A program made the position numbers and the translations under genes. A stretch of DNA of 6,851 bases from assembly GCA_017557475.1 (NCBI GenBank), contig JAFYYO010000410.1:1-6851 (forward strand), read 5' to 3'. Under the pieces are notes generated by a model, which saw nothing but the letters and a program-made list of their open reading frames with translations, was not told the origin of the DNA and searched no databases. Below, in pieces: positions 1-6,074 of this stretch (its first letter is position 1; every line of letters starts with the position of its first letter). Source of the stretch: Bacteroidaceae bacterium (GTDB lineage: Bacteria; Bacteroidota; Bacteroidia; Bacteroidales; Bacteroidaceae).

Positions 1-441
1 CAGGGCAAGCACATTATCGACGCAGGAACGGGTACGGGCATACTGTCTATCATGGCCATCAAACGAGGAGCGAAGAGTGTCTTCGCTTATGATATCGACG
101 AATGGAGCGTGGAAAATACGAAGGATAACCTGCTTCTGAACCACATATATAATAATGTCGTGGTCCTTTGTGGCGATAGTTCCGTCCTCGAAGACTGTGA
201 GAAAGCCGACCTCTTGATTGCCAATATTAATCGAAACATCCTGCTTGGGGACTTGCCGCGATTCGCTTCGTCGCTCAAGCCAAAAGGTCAAATGATCCTG
301 AGCGGCTTTTATTTGGAGGACATTCAGGCTTTGACGGAAGCCGCCGAGAAGTTGGGCTTCAGTCTCCAGAAAGTGGAAAGCGAGCTGGAATGGGCAATGC
401 TTCTATTCGAAGCGAATGCTCTTGGCAGGCGTGATATTTGA
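1..441 (+). CDS. prmA: Ribosomal protein L11 methyltransferase PrmA, 5'-truncated by the window
   Basis: The frame is open from base 1, so only the C-terminal 146 residues are present. PrmA uses S-adenosylmethionine to methylate ribosomal protein L11 in the cytoplasm. The visible part is the Rossmann methyltransferase domain. The SAM-binding glycine loop DAGTGTG lies at residues 7-13, followed by an acidic strand end (YDIDEWSVENTKDN) expected to hold the ribose. The PrmA signature LIANINRNILL is at about residues 75-85, and the closing strand has the form EWAMLLF. Family members usually end soon after that strand. Here about ten more residues (EANALGRRDI) follow, and they lie inside the 39-bp antisense overlap with the permease gene on the other strand. 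The N-terminal substrate-recognition domain is off the window. No terminator is visible after the TGA. Identification rests on the SAM loop plus the NINRN motif. Confidence 0.9.
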   Translation, partial: QGKHIIDAGTGTGILSIMAIKRGAKSVFAYDIDEWSVENTKDNLLLNHIYNNVVVLCGDSSVLEDCEKADLLIANINRNILLGDLPRFASSLKPKGQMILSGFYLEDIQALTEAAEKLGFSLQKVESELEWAMLLFEANALGRRDI

Positions 442-1644
442 GACCACAAGGCTTGGAACAATCATAGCCAAGCCGCAAAGGACAAGCGTTCCGAGGTCGA
501 TAGCGAGTACCCACCACCAATTTATCATGACAGGAACGGCCTCGACGTAGTACACTTCGGGGTCCAAAGTGACCAATCCGAACTGCTTCTGCAGGAAGAT
601 AAGGGCGAAGGCCAACAGGTTGCCGAGCAAGATTCCTCGCACAATAATCAAAAGAGCGTAGTTGAGGAAGAGGTGACGAACTTGCTTGTTGCGTGCCCCT
701 AAAGCCTTCATGATGCCGATGAAGTTGGTGCGTTCCAAGATGATGATAAGCAAACCGCTTACCGCAGTAAAGATGGAGACACAAATCATCAGGATGAGGA
801 TGACCACAATGTCCATGTCGAGAAGTCCCAACCAAGCGAATATCTGCGGATGCTCCATCCTGATGCTCATGCTGGAATAGTATTCGCCGTAAGCATCTTG
901 CTTTTTATTGACCTCGTTCACCACTTCGAGCAAGGTCTCGTCGAGTCGGTCGAAGTCCTTCAACCTGAGTTCCGCTCCTGCATATTGCTGGGAGTCCCAT
1001 CCCAAAAGGCGATGGATGGTGTTGAGGTCGGTGTAGGCAAAGTTCTTGTCGAAGTCGGTAAGATTGGTCTGGTAAATGCCTGCGACGGTAAACTTCCTTG
1101 CTCGAACCGCTTGTTCAAAGAAGTAAGCATAGATGGTTTCGCCAACATCGACCTGCATCTCGCGAGCCATCGCCTGCGAAATAACCAGCTTGCCCGAACT
1201 GACGGAATCAGTGAACTCAGGCATCTCGCCCTTTATCAAGTGATTGCTGATGAAGCTCTGGTCGTAGTCTTGCCCAATACCTTGAATTGCAATTCCTCGG
1301 AAATTGGCGTCGGTCTTCAGCATTCCAGGCTTGACGCAAAAGCGTGCAACAGAAGCCACATTAGGGATTGCCGCGAGTCGCGAAGTGATGGAGTCGTCGA
1401 TGACGATGGGACTGAACTCCTGCTGACCGAGGCTCTTGTAGTTCAATACCTTGATGTGAGCGCCAAAGCCCAACACCTTGTTCTGCACTTCTCGCTGGAA
1501 ACCCTGCACAATCGCCACGCTAACCAGCATTACGGCTAAGCCGATAGCAACTCCCACAGTTGCGATTCCTGTGGCAAGGCGCGAGGCTCGTCCGCTGCTG
1601 CCGCCTTGAGCGAAGAGTCGTTTAGCTACAAACCAAGTGAACAT
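403..1644 (-). CDS. FtsX/LolE-type ABC transporter permease
   Basis: A 413-residue inner-membrane protein with the layout of LolC/LolE and other FtsX-family permeases: TM1 at about 26-48, a large periplasmic MacB-like domain at about 50-275, then TM2 (278-303), TM3 (325-352) and TM4 (375-401). The cytoplasmic segment ERTNFIGIMKALGAR (304-318) after TM2 is the conserved FtsX coupling region that contacts the ATPase. The ending SIRFE is, as I recall, usual for Bacteroidota homologues. Family members move lipoproteins from the inner membrane toward the outer-membrane carrier, or act in other mechanotransmission systems; which applies here cannot be told. No ATP-binding partner gene is in the window. 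The ATG follows the aminotransferase stop by one base, so the two are very probably cotranscribed and translationally coupled. The 3' end overlaps prmA convergently by 39 bp. Confidence 0.9.
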   Translation of the reverse strand: MFTWFVAKRLFAQGGSSGRASRLATGIATVGVAIGLAVMLVSVAIVQGFQREVQNKVLGFGAHIKVLNYKSLGQQEFSPIVIDDSITSRLAAIPNVASVARFCVKPGMLKTDANFRGIAIQGIGQDYDQSFISNHLIKGEMPEFTDSVSSGKLVISQAMAREMQVDVGETIYAYFFEQAVRARKFTVAGIYQTNLTDFDKNFAYTDLNTIHRLLGWDSQQYAGAELRLKDFDRLDETLLEVVNEVNKKQDAYGEYYSSMSIRMEHPQIFAWLGLLDMDIVVILILMICVSIFTAVSGLLIIILERTNFIGIMKALGARNKQVRHLFLNYALLIIVRGILLGNLLAFALIFLQKQFGLVTLDPEVYYVEAVPVMINWWWVLAIDLGTLVLCGLAMIVPSLVVSNITPAKSIRFE

Positions 1645-1645
1645 T

Positions 1646-2842
1646 TTACACCTTTCCGGGGTAAGCTTCCAGCGCTTTTCTGAGGACGAAGAGTGCCCTG
1701 ACGAGGTCTTCTTTCTTGAGGACGTAGGCCAGACGCACTTCGTTTGTGCCGATGCCGGGTGTCGTGTAGAAGCCCGCAGCAGGTGCCAGCATCACAGTTT
1801 CCCCTTCATAGTTGAACTCACTCAAGCACCAAGCGCAGAACTTCTCTGCATCATCGACGGGAAGCTTCGCGACTGTATAGAACGCACCCATCGGAATGGG
1901 ACTGTACACGCCTGGGATGCGGTTCAAACCATCAATGAGACACTTACGCCTTTCAACGTATTCGTCGTACACCTCTCTGCCGTATTCCTCGGGTTCATCC
2001 AGGCTTGCTTCGGCTGCGATCTGTCCGATGAGAGGCGGGCTGAGACGTGCTTGGCAGAACTTCATCACGGCCTTGCGAACCTCTTTATTCTTCGTGATGA
2101 GTGCTCCGATACGGATGCCGCACTCACTATACCTTTTGCTCACGCTATCGATGAGTACCACATTGTTTTCGATGCCCTCAAGATGGCAAGCACTTATGTA
2201 GGGGCTGCCGGTATAGATGAACTCTCTGTAGACTTCGTCGCTGAATAGATAGAGGTCGTACTTCTTGACGAGATCGCGGATTTGGTTCATCTCGCGACGG
2301 GTATAGAGGTAGCCTGTCGGGTTGTTCGGGTTGCAGATCAGGATGGCGCGAGTCTTCTCGTTGATGAGTTCCTCGAACTTCTCGACCTTCGGAAGCGAGA
2401 AACCTTCCTCGATGGTTGTCGTAATGGTACGAATTACAGCTCCAGCCGAGATGGCGAAAGCCATGTAGTTGGCGTAGGCAGGCTCAGGCACGATGATTTC
2501 GTCGCCAGGATTCAGGCATGCGAGGAACGAGAAGAGTACGGCCTCGCTACCGCCGCTGGTGATGATGATATCGTCGGGCGTGAGGTTGATATTGTACTTC
2601 CCATAGTAGCCGACCAACTTCTTGCGATAACTCAGATAACCCTGACTGGGGCTGTACTCCAGTATCTGTCGGTCGATATTCTTGATGGCATCGATGGCCG
2701 CCTTAGGTGTCGGCAGGTCGGGCTGACCGATGTTCAGGTGATATACGTGTATTCCTCTGTCTTTTGCAGCGTAAGCAAGCGGAGCCAACTTGCGGATAGG
2801 CGACTCCGGCATCTCAACGCCTCGAACGGATATTTGCGGCAT
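1646..2842 (-). CDS. Class I/II pyridoxal-phosphate aminotransferase
   Basis: A 398-residue cytoplasmic fold-type I aminotransferase of full family length. Landmarks in order: SGGSEAV (96-102) at the cofactor phosphate site, NPNNPTG (171-177) with the Asn that contacts the PLP ring, SDEVYREF (201-208) with Asp202 expected to pair with the pyridine nitrogen and Tyr205, SVSKRYSECGIRIG (233-246) with Lys236 as the Schiff-base lysine, and Arg370 (NEVRLAY) as the likely substrate-carboxylate arginine. All key residues are present, so it should be active. It belongs to the broad aspartate/aromatic/alanine aminotransferase group. The amino donor and acceptor cannot be assigned from sequence. It is first in a two-gene unit with the FtsX-type permease, and two minus-strand promoters lie upstream. 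The ATG at 2842 sits about 20 nt below the predicted start of the nearer promoter, which supports this start. Confidence 0.92.
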   Translation of the reverse strand: MPQISVRGVEMPESPIRKLAPLAYAAKDRGIHVYHLNIGQPDLPTPKAAIDAIKNIDRQILEYSPSQGYLSYRKKLVGYYGKYNINLTPDDIIITSGGSEAVLFSFLACLNPGDEIIVPEPAYANYMAFAISAGAVIRTITTTIEEGFSLPKVEKFEELINEKTRAILICNPNNPTGYLYTRREMNQIRDLVKKYDLYLFSDEVYREFIYTGSPYISACHLEGIENNVVLIDSVSKRYSECGIRIGALITKNKEVRKAVMKFCQARLSPPLIGQIAAEASLDEPEEYGREVYDEYVERRKCLIDGLNRIPGVYSPIPMGAFYTVAKLPVDDAEKFCAWCLSEFNYEGETVMLAPAAGFYTTPGIGTNEVRLAYVLKKEDLVRALFVLRKALEAYPGKV

Positions 2843-2868
2843 AATTCCTTATTTTCAAATTTCGCGTG

Positions 2869-2899
2869 CAAAGGTACGAATAAATGAGAGAAGCACAAA
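2869..2899 (-). promoter_or_regulatory. Proximal promoter of the aminotransferase-permease unit (P1)
   Basis: On the minus strand, TTTG (2899-2896) is followed after 19 bases by TACCTTTG (2876-2869). This matches the Bacteroidota primary sigma consensus TTTG-N19-21-TAnnTTTG exactly. The start point would fall near 2862-2865, leaving a leader of about 20 nt before the ATG at 2842. Confidence 0.75.
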
Positions 2900-2927
2900 A
2901 GAAAAAGGAAAGTTTTTTCTTTTTGTG
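2894..2927. repeat. Purine/pyrimidine-rich imperfect inverted repeat
   Basis: Left arm CACAAAAGAAAAA (2894-2906) pairs with the TTTTTCTTTTTGTG stretch (2914-2927) if one T is bulged, giving about 13 pairs around a 7-base loop. It lies between the two minus-strand promoters and covers the -33 box of P1. A transcript from P2 would carry it as an A/U-rich hairpin. Low complexity makes chance pairing plausible and no function is assigned. Confidence 0.4.
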
Positions 2928-2940
2928 TTTCCGAATGCAA

Positions 2941-2965
2941 GTACCTTCGACAAAGTCAAAGGTAC
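2941..2965. promoter_or_regulatory. Near-perfect 25-bp palindrome over promoter P2
   Basis: Arms GTACCTT (2941-2947) and AAGGTAC (2959-2965) enclose GAC AAA GTC. The whole is an 11-bp inverted repeat with one mismatch (C2948 against A2958) and a three-base centre. The right arm contains the minus-strand -7 box of P2, and the rest covers its expected start point. Position and symmetry fit an operator for a dimeric repressor or activator. This is inference. Confidence 0.5.
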
Positions 2966-2988
2966 GAAGTTTTGTGAGAAGACACAAA
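2957..2988 (-). promoter_or_regulatory. Distal promoter of the aminotransferase-permease unit (P2)
   Basis: On the minus strand, TTTG (2988-2985) is followed after 20 bases by TACCTTTG (2964-2957), again an exact Bacteroidota promoter match. The predicted start is near 2950, giving a leader of about 108 nt. The 12-mer CAAAGGTACGAA recurs at 2869-2880 and 2957-2968, so P1 and P2 may come from a local duplication. Confidence 0.65.
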
Positions 2989-3026
2989 CCTTTTAGCAAG
3001 AAAAAACATAACAGGTCAAGTTCGTC

Positions 3027-3110
3027 AACTAGACGTGCCTAGTTTGCCAATTAGACGTGCCTAATTCGCCAACTAGACGTGCCTAGTTTGGCAACTAGAC
3101 GTGGCGTGTT
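3027..3110. repeat. Tandem array of four 22-bp palindromic repeats (array 1)
   Basis: Four units start at 3027, 3049, 3071 and 3093, an exact 22-bp period. Each is an 18-bp near-palindrome plus a four-base spacer (TGCC, CGCC, TGGC). Units 1 and 3 are AACTAGACGTGCCTAGTT. Unit 2 is AATTAGACGTGCCTAATT, with the third base of the left arm and its partner in the right arm both changed so that pairing is kept. Unit 4 keeps the left arm but has a decayed right arm (CGTGTT). A weak fifth unit may precede at 3005, with CAAGTT in the right-arm position. No gene covers the array. It is not a CRISPR array: there are no variable spacers of the usual length. Confidence 0.88.
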
Positions 3111-3152
3111 TTGAGAGACACCTCGAAACTCCCACGATTTCTTTGTGTTTTG

Positions 3153-3184
3153 TTTGTTTATGTGCCCTTTTTTTCATACTTTTG
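3153..3184 (+). promoter_or_regulatory. Promoter of the AraC-type regulator gene
   Basis: TTTG (3153-3156), 20 bases, then TACTTTTG (3177-3184) matches the Bacteroidota consensus exactly. The start point is expected near 3190, giving a leader of about 43 nt before the ATG at 3233. The -7 box is the beginning of a 22-bp direct repeat. Confidence 0.72.
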
Positions 3185-3217
3185 CAAAGGTAAAAGCGTA
3201 CCTTCGCAAAGGTAAAA
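3177..3217 (+). promoter_or_regulatory. 22-bp-spaced direct repeat at the regulator promoter, putative AraC-type site
   Basis: TACTTTTGCAAAGGTAAAA (3177-3195) and TACCTTCGCAAAGGTAAAA (3199-3217) match at 17 of 19 positions and are offset by 22 bp. Each copy is itself close to palindromic (TACCTT and AAGGTA around four bases). The first includes the -7 box and the second lies in the leader. Direct repeats two helical turns apart are the usual arrangement of AraC-family binding sites, so autoregulation by the gene that follows is a reasonable inference. The first copy is partly explained by the promoter consensus; the second is not. Confidence 0.55.
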
Positions 3218-3232
3218 AGATTGAAAGTCATC

Positions 3233-3958
3233 ATGCAACAACAGATTCTGCACCTCCTTTGTACGGCTGGAACTTGCAGCCTGCACTTCTCTGGTCGCGA
3301 GCATACGCTTTCGGCAGGATGTTGCATGGTAGCGATGGCGAGTCATGTTGGCCGCCTTCAACCCTCGGATGATTGCCAACTTTTCCAGCTTTTTCTGCCT
3401 GCCGAACAACAGGCCAGCCTGATGCCTCACAGCAGTTATGGGACTTGTGGATGGCTTCATCTCTTCATGCATCCCATTTTTCCGTTGGAGGGAGACGTGC
3501 TTTCCGTTGTCGAGCACGACTTCAAGGAAGTTGCTTTTCGCAGAGAACATACGCCTGAAGCCTATCGTGAGGAGGCCGTTCTGCAGGGAATGCGGGCACT
3601 TTACCTTGATGTCATGAATGCTCATGCCGCGCTTTTCGAACGCGAAGAGGCAAGCCTGAGGTCGGCCGACATTATGTCTCGTTTCATCAGAATGCTGGAG
3701 TCAGGGACCTACAGAAAACATCGAACTGTAGCACATTACGCGCAAGAACTCTGCGTGACACCTAAACATTTGCACAAGATTTCTACTCAAGTGAGCGGAC
3801 GACCCCCGAGTTATTGGATCAGACAGTTCACCGTGATGGAAATCATGCACTTGATGAAGCACGGAAAACTCTCGGCAAAGGAGGTCGCAAGCAAACTGAA
3901 CTTCGATAACATTTCGCATTTCAGTCGCTATTTATCCGAGTCTGGGAAAAATCGGTAA
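3233..3958 (+). CDS. AraC-family transcriptional regulator, compact form
   Basis: A 241-residue protein. The C-terminal third is an AraC/XylS double helix-turn-helix: HTH1 at about 166-189 (VAHYAQELCVTPKHLHKIST), the linker PPSYWIRQFTVMEI (191-204), and HTH2 at about 213-236 with the NFDNISHFSRYL recognition part. This is the form common in Bacteroidota. The N-terminal 150 residues are divergent and probably form a small cupin-like sensing domain; they contain Cys10, 15, 30, 31, 48 and 72. Bacteroidota relatives usually run to about 290-310 residues and end about 15 residues beyond HFSRYL; this one stops at SESGKNR. ATG 3233 is preferred over the in-frame TTG at 3221, and an in-frame stop at 3191 rules out a longer start. 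It lies 101 bp before a TonB-dependent receptor gene on the same strand, which makes that receptor its likely target. The ligand is unknown. Confidence 0.88.
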   Translation: MQQQILHLLCTAGTCSLHFSGREHTLSAGCCMVAMASHVGRLQPSDDCQLFQLFLPAEQQASLMPHSSYGTCGWLHLFMHPIFPLEGDVLSVVEHDFKEVAFRREHTPEAYREEAVLQGMRALYLDVMNAHAALFEREEASLRSADIMSRFIRMLESGTYRKHRTVAHYAQELCVTPKHLHKISTQVSGRPPSYWIRQFTVMEIMHLMKHGKLSAKEVASKLNFDNISHFSRYLSESGKNR

Positions 3959-3976
3959 CACTCTGCGAAATCTGGG

Positions 3977-4009
3977 TTCGCTCGTGTGCGTACATTATTA
4001 ATACCTTTG
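3977..4009 (+). promoter_or_regulatory. Promoter of the TonB-dependent receptor gene
   Basis: TACCTTTG (4002-4009) is a perfect -7 box. The best -33 candidate is TTCG (3977-3980), one mismatch from TTTG, with 21 bases between. The expected start is near 4015, giving a leader of about 45 nt. A weak -33 box next to a strong -7 box fits a promoter that needs an activator. Confidence 0.65.
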
Positions 4010-4031
4010 CAGCCAGAAAGTAAAGGTATTA
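3999..4031. promoter_or_regulatory. Perfect 10-bp inverted repeat over the receptor promoter, putative operator
   Basis: TAATACCTTT (3999-4008) and AAAGGTATTA (4022-4031) are exact reverse complements separated by 13 bases. The left arm contains most of the -7 box and the right arm lies just past the expected start point. The right arm cannot be a minus-strand promoter box, since it reads TACCTTTA there. The AAAGGTA half-site also occurs in the direct repeats at 3177-3217, so the upstream AraC-type protein is a candidate binder. The same pairing could form a hairpin at the 5' end of only a longer, upstream-initiated transcript. Confidence 0.55.
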
Positions 4032-4059
4032 TTTTTGTCACATTTAAACACTCTCAATT

Positions 4060-5967
4060 ATGACAATCCGCACATTATTACTGCTAAGTGCCAGCCTCGC
4101 AAGCCTTTCCTTGCAGGCAGAAACACAATTTGAAGGTATTCAGGATACCACTAAGATGAGCGAAGTGGTGGTTACAGGAACGCGAAACGCGACAGACATC
4201 CGTCATCTTCCTATGACGGTCAACGCCATCGATCGCGACAGACTCACGGCAAATGAGCGCGTTAGCGTGCTTCCCACCATCATGGAGGAAGTGCCTGGCG
4301 TTCTCGTCACCAGTCGTGGCGTGCTGGGCTACGGCGTGAGCACAGGCAGTTCGGGCAGTATCCTCTTTCGTGGACTTGGCGCAACCAACGGACAGACGCT
4401 TGTCCTCATCGACGGACATCCGCAGTATCAAGGCATCTTCGGTCACGGCATTGCCGACAGTTACCAGACGATGATTGCCGATAGGGTAGAGGTGCTTCGC
4501 GGTCCTGCCAGCCTTCTCTATGGCTCCAACGCAATGGGAGGCGTCGTAAACATTGTGACACGTAAACTCGAACCCTCTTCGGATGGCAAGTTCTCACAGC
4601 ATACCACCATCAATGCAGGTGCAGGAAGCTACGGAACAGCGCAGGTGCAGGGCAGCAACCAACTGCGTGTGGGTCGCTTCTCAAGTACTGTGGCAGCACA
4701 ATATCAGCGTTCTGACAACCATCGTCCCAACATGGGCTTCGAGCAGTATGGCGGTTTCTTGAGTCTGGGTTACCAGTTGTCTGACAATTGGGACGCAAAG
4801 GCAATGGCCGACATCACACACTTCAATGCCAGCAATCCCGGCACAATCACCCAGCCTAAACTCGATAACGACCAGAGTATCACTCGTGGCTCTGCCCTGC
4901 TTGCCATAGAGAATCACTACGAAAAGACCAGCGGTGCCGTCAGCATCTACAATAATTACGGCAACCATCGCATAGATGATGGTTACAATGTAGGTGGCAT
5001 GCCTCAAACCGACTACTTCCGTTCTCGCGATGCCGTTGCAGGTGTTTCTCTGTATCAGAGTGTTCTGGCAACTCCCTCGACACGCATCACGGCTGGTGTC
5101 GACTACCAGCACATCTACGGACATGCTTGGTATCAGAATAAGGAGACTGGTGCAACCGTTAAGACCAAACAACGTCTCATGCAAAGCACACACGCTCATG
5201 AGAATGAGGTGGCTGGCTATGCAGACGTGCGTCAGGAGATAACCAAGTACGTGACCCTCAATGCAGGCCTTCGTTACGACCATCATTCTACCGCTGGAGG
5301 CGAGTGGATTCCGCAGGCAGGACTCGTAGTTCGCCCCATCGAGACTGGCGAATTCAAGTTCATGTTCAGCAAGGGATTCCGCAATCCGACGTGTAAAGAC
5401 CTTTATCTTTACAAGACTGCCAGCACCCAACTCTATGCCGAGAGCATGCTCAACTATGAGGTTAGTTGGCGTCATCGCCTGCTTGATAACCGCCTTACCT
5501 ATGGCGCGAACCTCTTCTTCATTGACGGTAGGAACATGATACAAGTGGTTGTTCCCATGACTCCGGCACAAAATGTCGGCGAGTTCATCAATAAAGGCGT
5601 CGAGGTTGAGGCTGCATGGAAGGTCAACGACCATTGGCGTCTCAGCACCAATCACAGCTATCTCTATACAAGCAAGGCTATCGTGGGCGCTCCCGACTAC
5701 AAGGGCTACATCGGAGCCGACTGCGTCTATGGTAAATTCACTGCAGCAGCAGGATTCCAGCAACTTGCCGGTCTCTGCATCTCAACTGCGGCTAATGCAG
5801 AGAAGGAACACGCTTCTCTGCTCCACATGACACTCGGTTATCGTGTTTGTCCGCAGCTGAAGATATGGGCAAAGGGTGAGAATCTGCTTGCCCAACAGTA
5901 TGAAATCAACGAAGGTTACCCGATGCCCAAGGCAACATTTATGGGCGGCGTGACACTCGACTTCTAA
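4060..5967 (+). CDS. TonB-dependent outer-membrane receptor, substrate unknown
   Basis: A 635-residue precursor of full length for a small TonB-dependent transporter. Residues 1-20 are a signal peptide with probable cleavage after SLQA. A TonB box lies in SEVVVTGTR (34-42). The plug domain runs from about 43 to 170 and ends with the family motif VEVLRGPASLLYGSNAMGG followed by VVNIVT. The rest is the 22-strand beta-barrel, with SKGFRNPTCKDLYL (about 438-451) and a C-terminal Phe (GVTLDF) for barrel assembly. There is no N-terminal carboxypeptidase-like domain and no SusD gene follows, so it is not a SusC-type glycan importer. The architecture resembles the siderophore, haem and corrinoid receptors (FepA, CirA, BtuB types). 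No cobalamin riboswitch is evident in the 101-bp upstream gap. Energy would come from a TonB-ExbB-ExbD complex encoded elsewhere. The coding sequence ends with a double stop, TAATAA. Confidence 0.93.
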   Translation: MTIRTLLLLSASLASLSLQAETQFEGIQDTTKMSEVVVTGTRNATDIRHLPMTVNAIDRDRLTANERVSVLPTIMEEVPGVLVTSRGVLGYGVSTGSSGSILFRGLGATNGQTLVLIDGHPQYQGIFGHGIADSYQTMIADRVEVLRGPASLLYGSNAMGGVVNIVTRKLEPSSDGKFSQHTTINAGAGSYGTAQVQGSNQLRVGRFSSTVAAQYQRSDNHRPNMGFEQYGGFLSLGYQLSDNWDAKAMADITHFNASNPGTITQPKLDNDQSITRGSALLAIENHYEKTSGAVSIYNNYGNHRIDDGYNVGGMPQTDYFRSRDAVAGVSLYQSVLATPSTRITAGVDYQHIYGHAWYQNKETGATVKTKQRLMQSTHAHENEVAGYADVRQEITKYVTLNAGLRYDHHSTAGGEWIPQAGLVVRPIETGEFKFMFSKGFRNPTCKDLYLYKTASTQLYAESMLNYEVSWRHRLLDNRLTYGANLFFIDGRNMIQVVVPMTPAQNVGEFINKGVEVEAAWKVNDHWRLSTNHSYLYTSKAIVGAPDYKGYIGADCVYGKFTAAAGFQQLAGLCISTAANAEKEHASLLHMTLGYRVCPQLKIWAKGENLLAQQYEINEGYPMPKATFMGGVTLDF

Positions 5968-6074
5968 TAAAATGTCTTCTCCCGCTCGAAGAAATTGACG
6001 ATTATCCCTGCTTAGTTCCTTGAGATGAAGAGGGTAGGGAGGCTTCGGAACTCAGTATCCCAATAGTTTACCTG

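Larger units (their letters stand above)
2843..3232. other. Divergent intergenic region
   Basis: This is a 390-bp gap between the aminotransferase gene (leftward) and the AraC-type regulator gene (rightward). I see no credible gene in it. It holds two minus-strand promoters, a palindrome over the distal one, a purine-rich hairpin, a tandem array of 22-bp palindromic repeats, and the promoter and 22-bp direct repeat of the regulator gene. The stretch of about 40 bp from 3111 to 3150, between the array and the rightward promoter, shows nothing I can name. Confidence 0.8.

Noticed and set aside
850..1539. Plus-strand open frame of 229 codons inside the permease gene
   Set aside because: It is antisense to a well-supported FtsX-type permease with intact membrane segments, and its translation shows no family motif.
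1637..2887. Two plus-strand open frames (1637-2248 and 2282-2887) over the aminotransferase gene
   Set aside because: They are antisense shadows of an aminotransferase in which every catalytic motif is present. Neither translation has recognisable motifs.
3027..3110. CRISPR array
   Set aside because: The repeats are contiguous 22-bp units with four-base constant spacers. There are no unique spacers of about 30 bp and no cas genes nearby.
3027..3217. The regulator-promoter repeat as a continuation of array 1
   Set aside because: Both have a 22-bp step, but the promoter repeat is out of phase with array 1 (150 bp from 3027, not a multiple of 22) and shares no unit sequence.
3221..3223. TTG start for the AraC-type regulator
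   Set aside because: ATG lies four codons further on and is followed by a plausible sequence. The TTG would add only MKVI, with no support from a ribosome site.
3158..3625. Minus-strand open frame over the regulator's N-terminal half
   Set aside because: It overlaps the regulator promoter and coding region, has no recognisable motif, and competes with a protein that carries a clear AraC domain.
3959..4059. Cobalamin or other riboswitch before the receptor gene
   Set aside because: The gap is only 101 bp and the expected leader is about 45 nt, too short for a cobalamin aptamer. No B12-box-like sequence was seen.
4681..5763. Long minus-strand open frame of 360 codons inside the receptor gene
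   Set aside because: It lies wholly antisense to a clear TonB-dependent receptor, has no recognisable domain, and owes its length to the codon bias of the plus strand.
4060..5967. SusC-type glycan importer with a SusD partner
   Set aside because: The receptor lacks the N-terminal carboxypeptidase-like domain and is much shorter than SusC proteins (about 1000 residues), and no SusD-like gene follows.
6001..6056. Intrinsic terminator right after the receptor gene
   Set aside because: Only short dyads with long loops are present (6-bp arms around 27 bases) and no T run follows.
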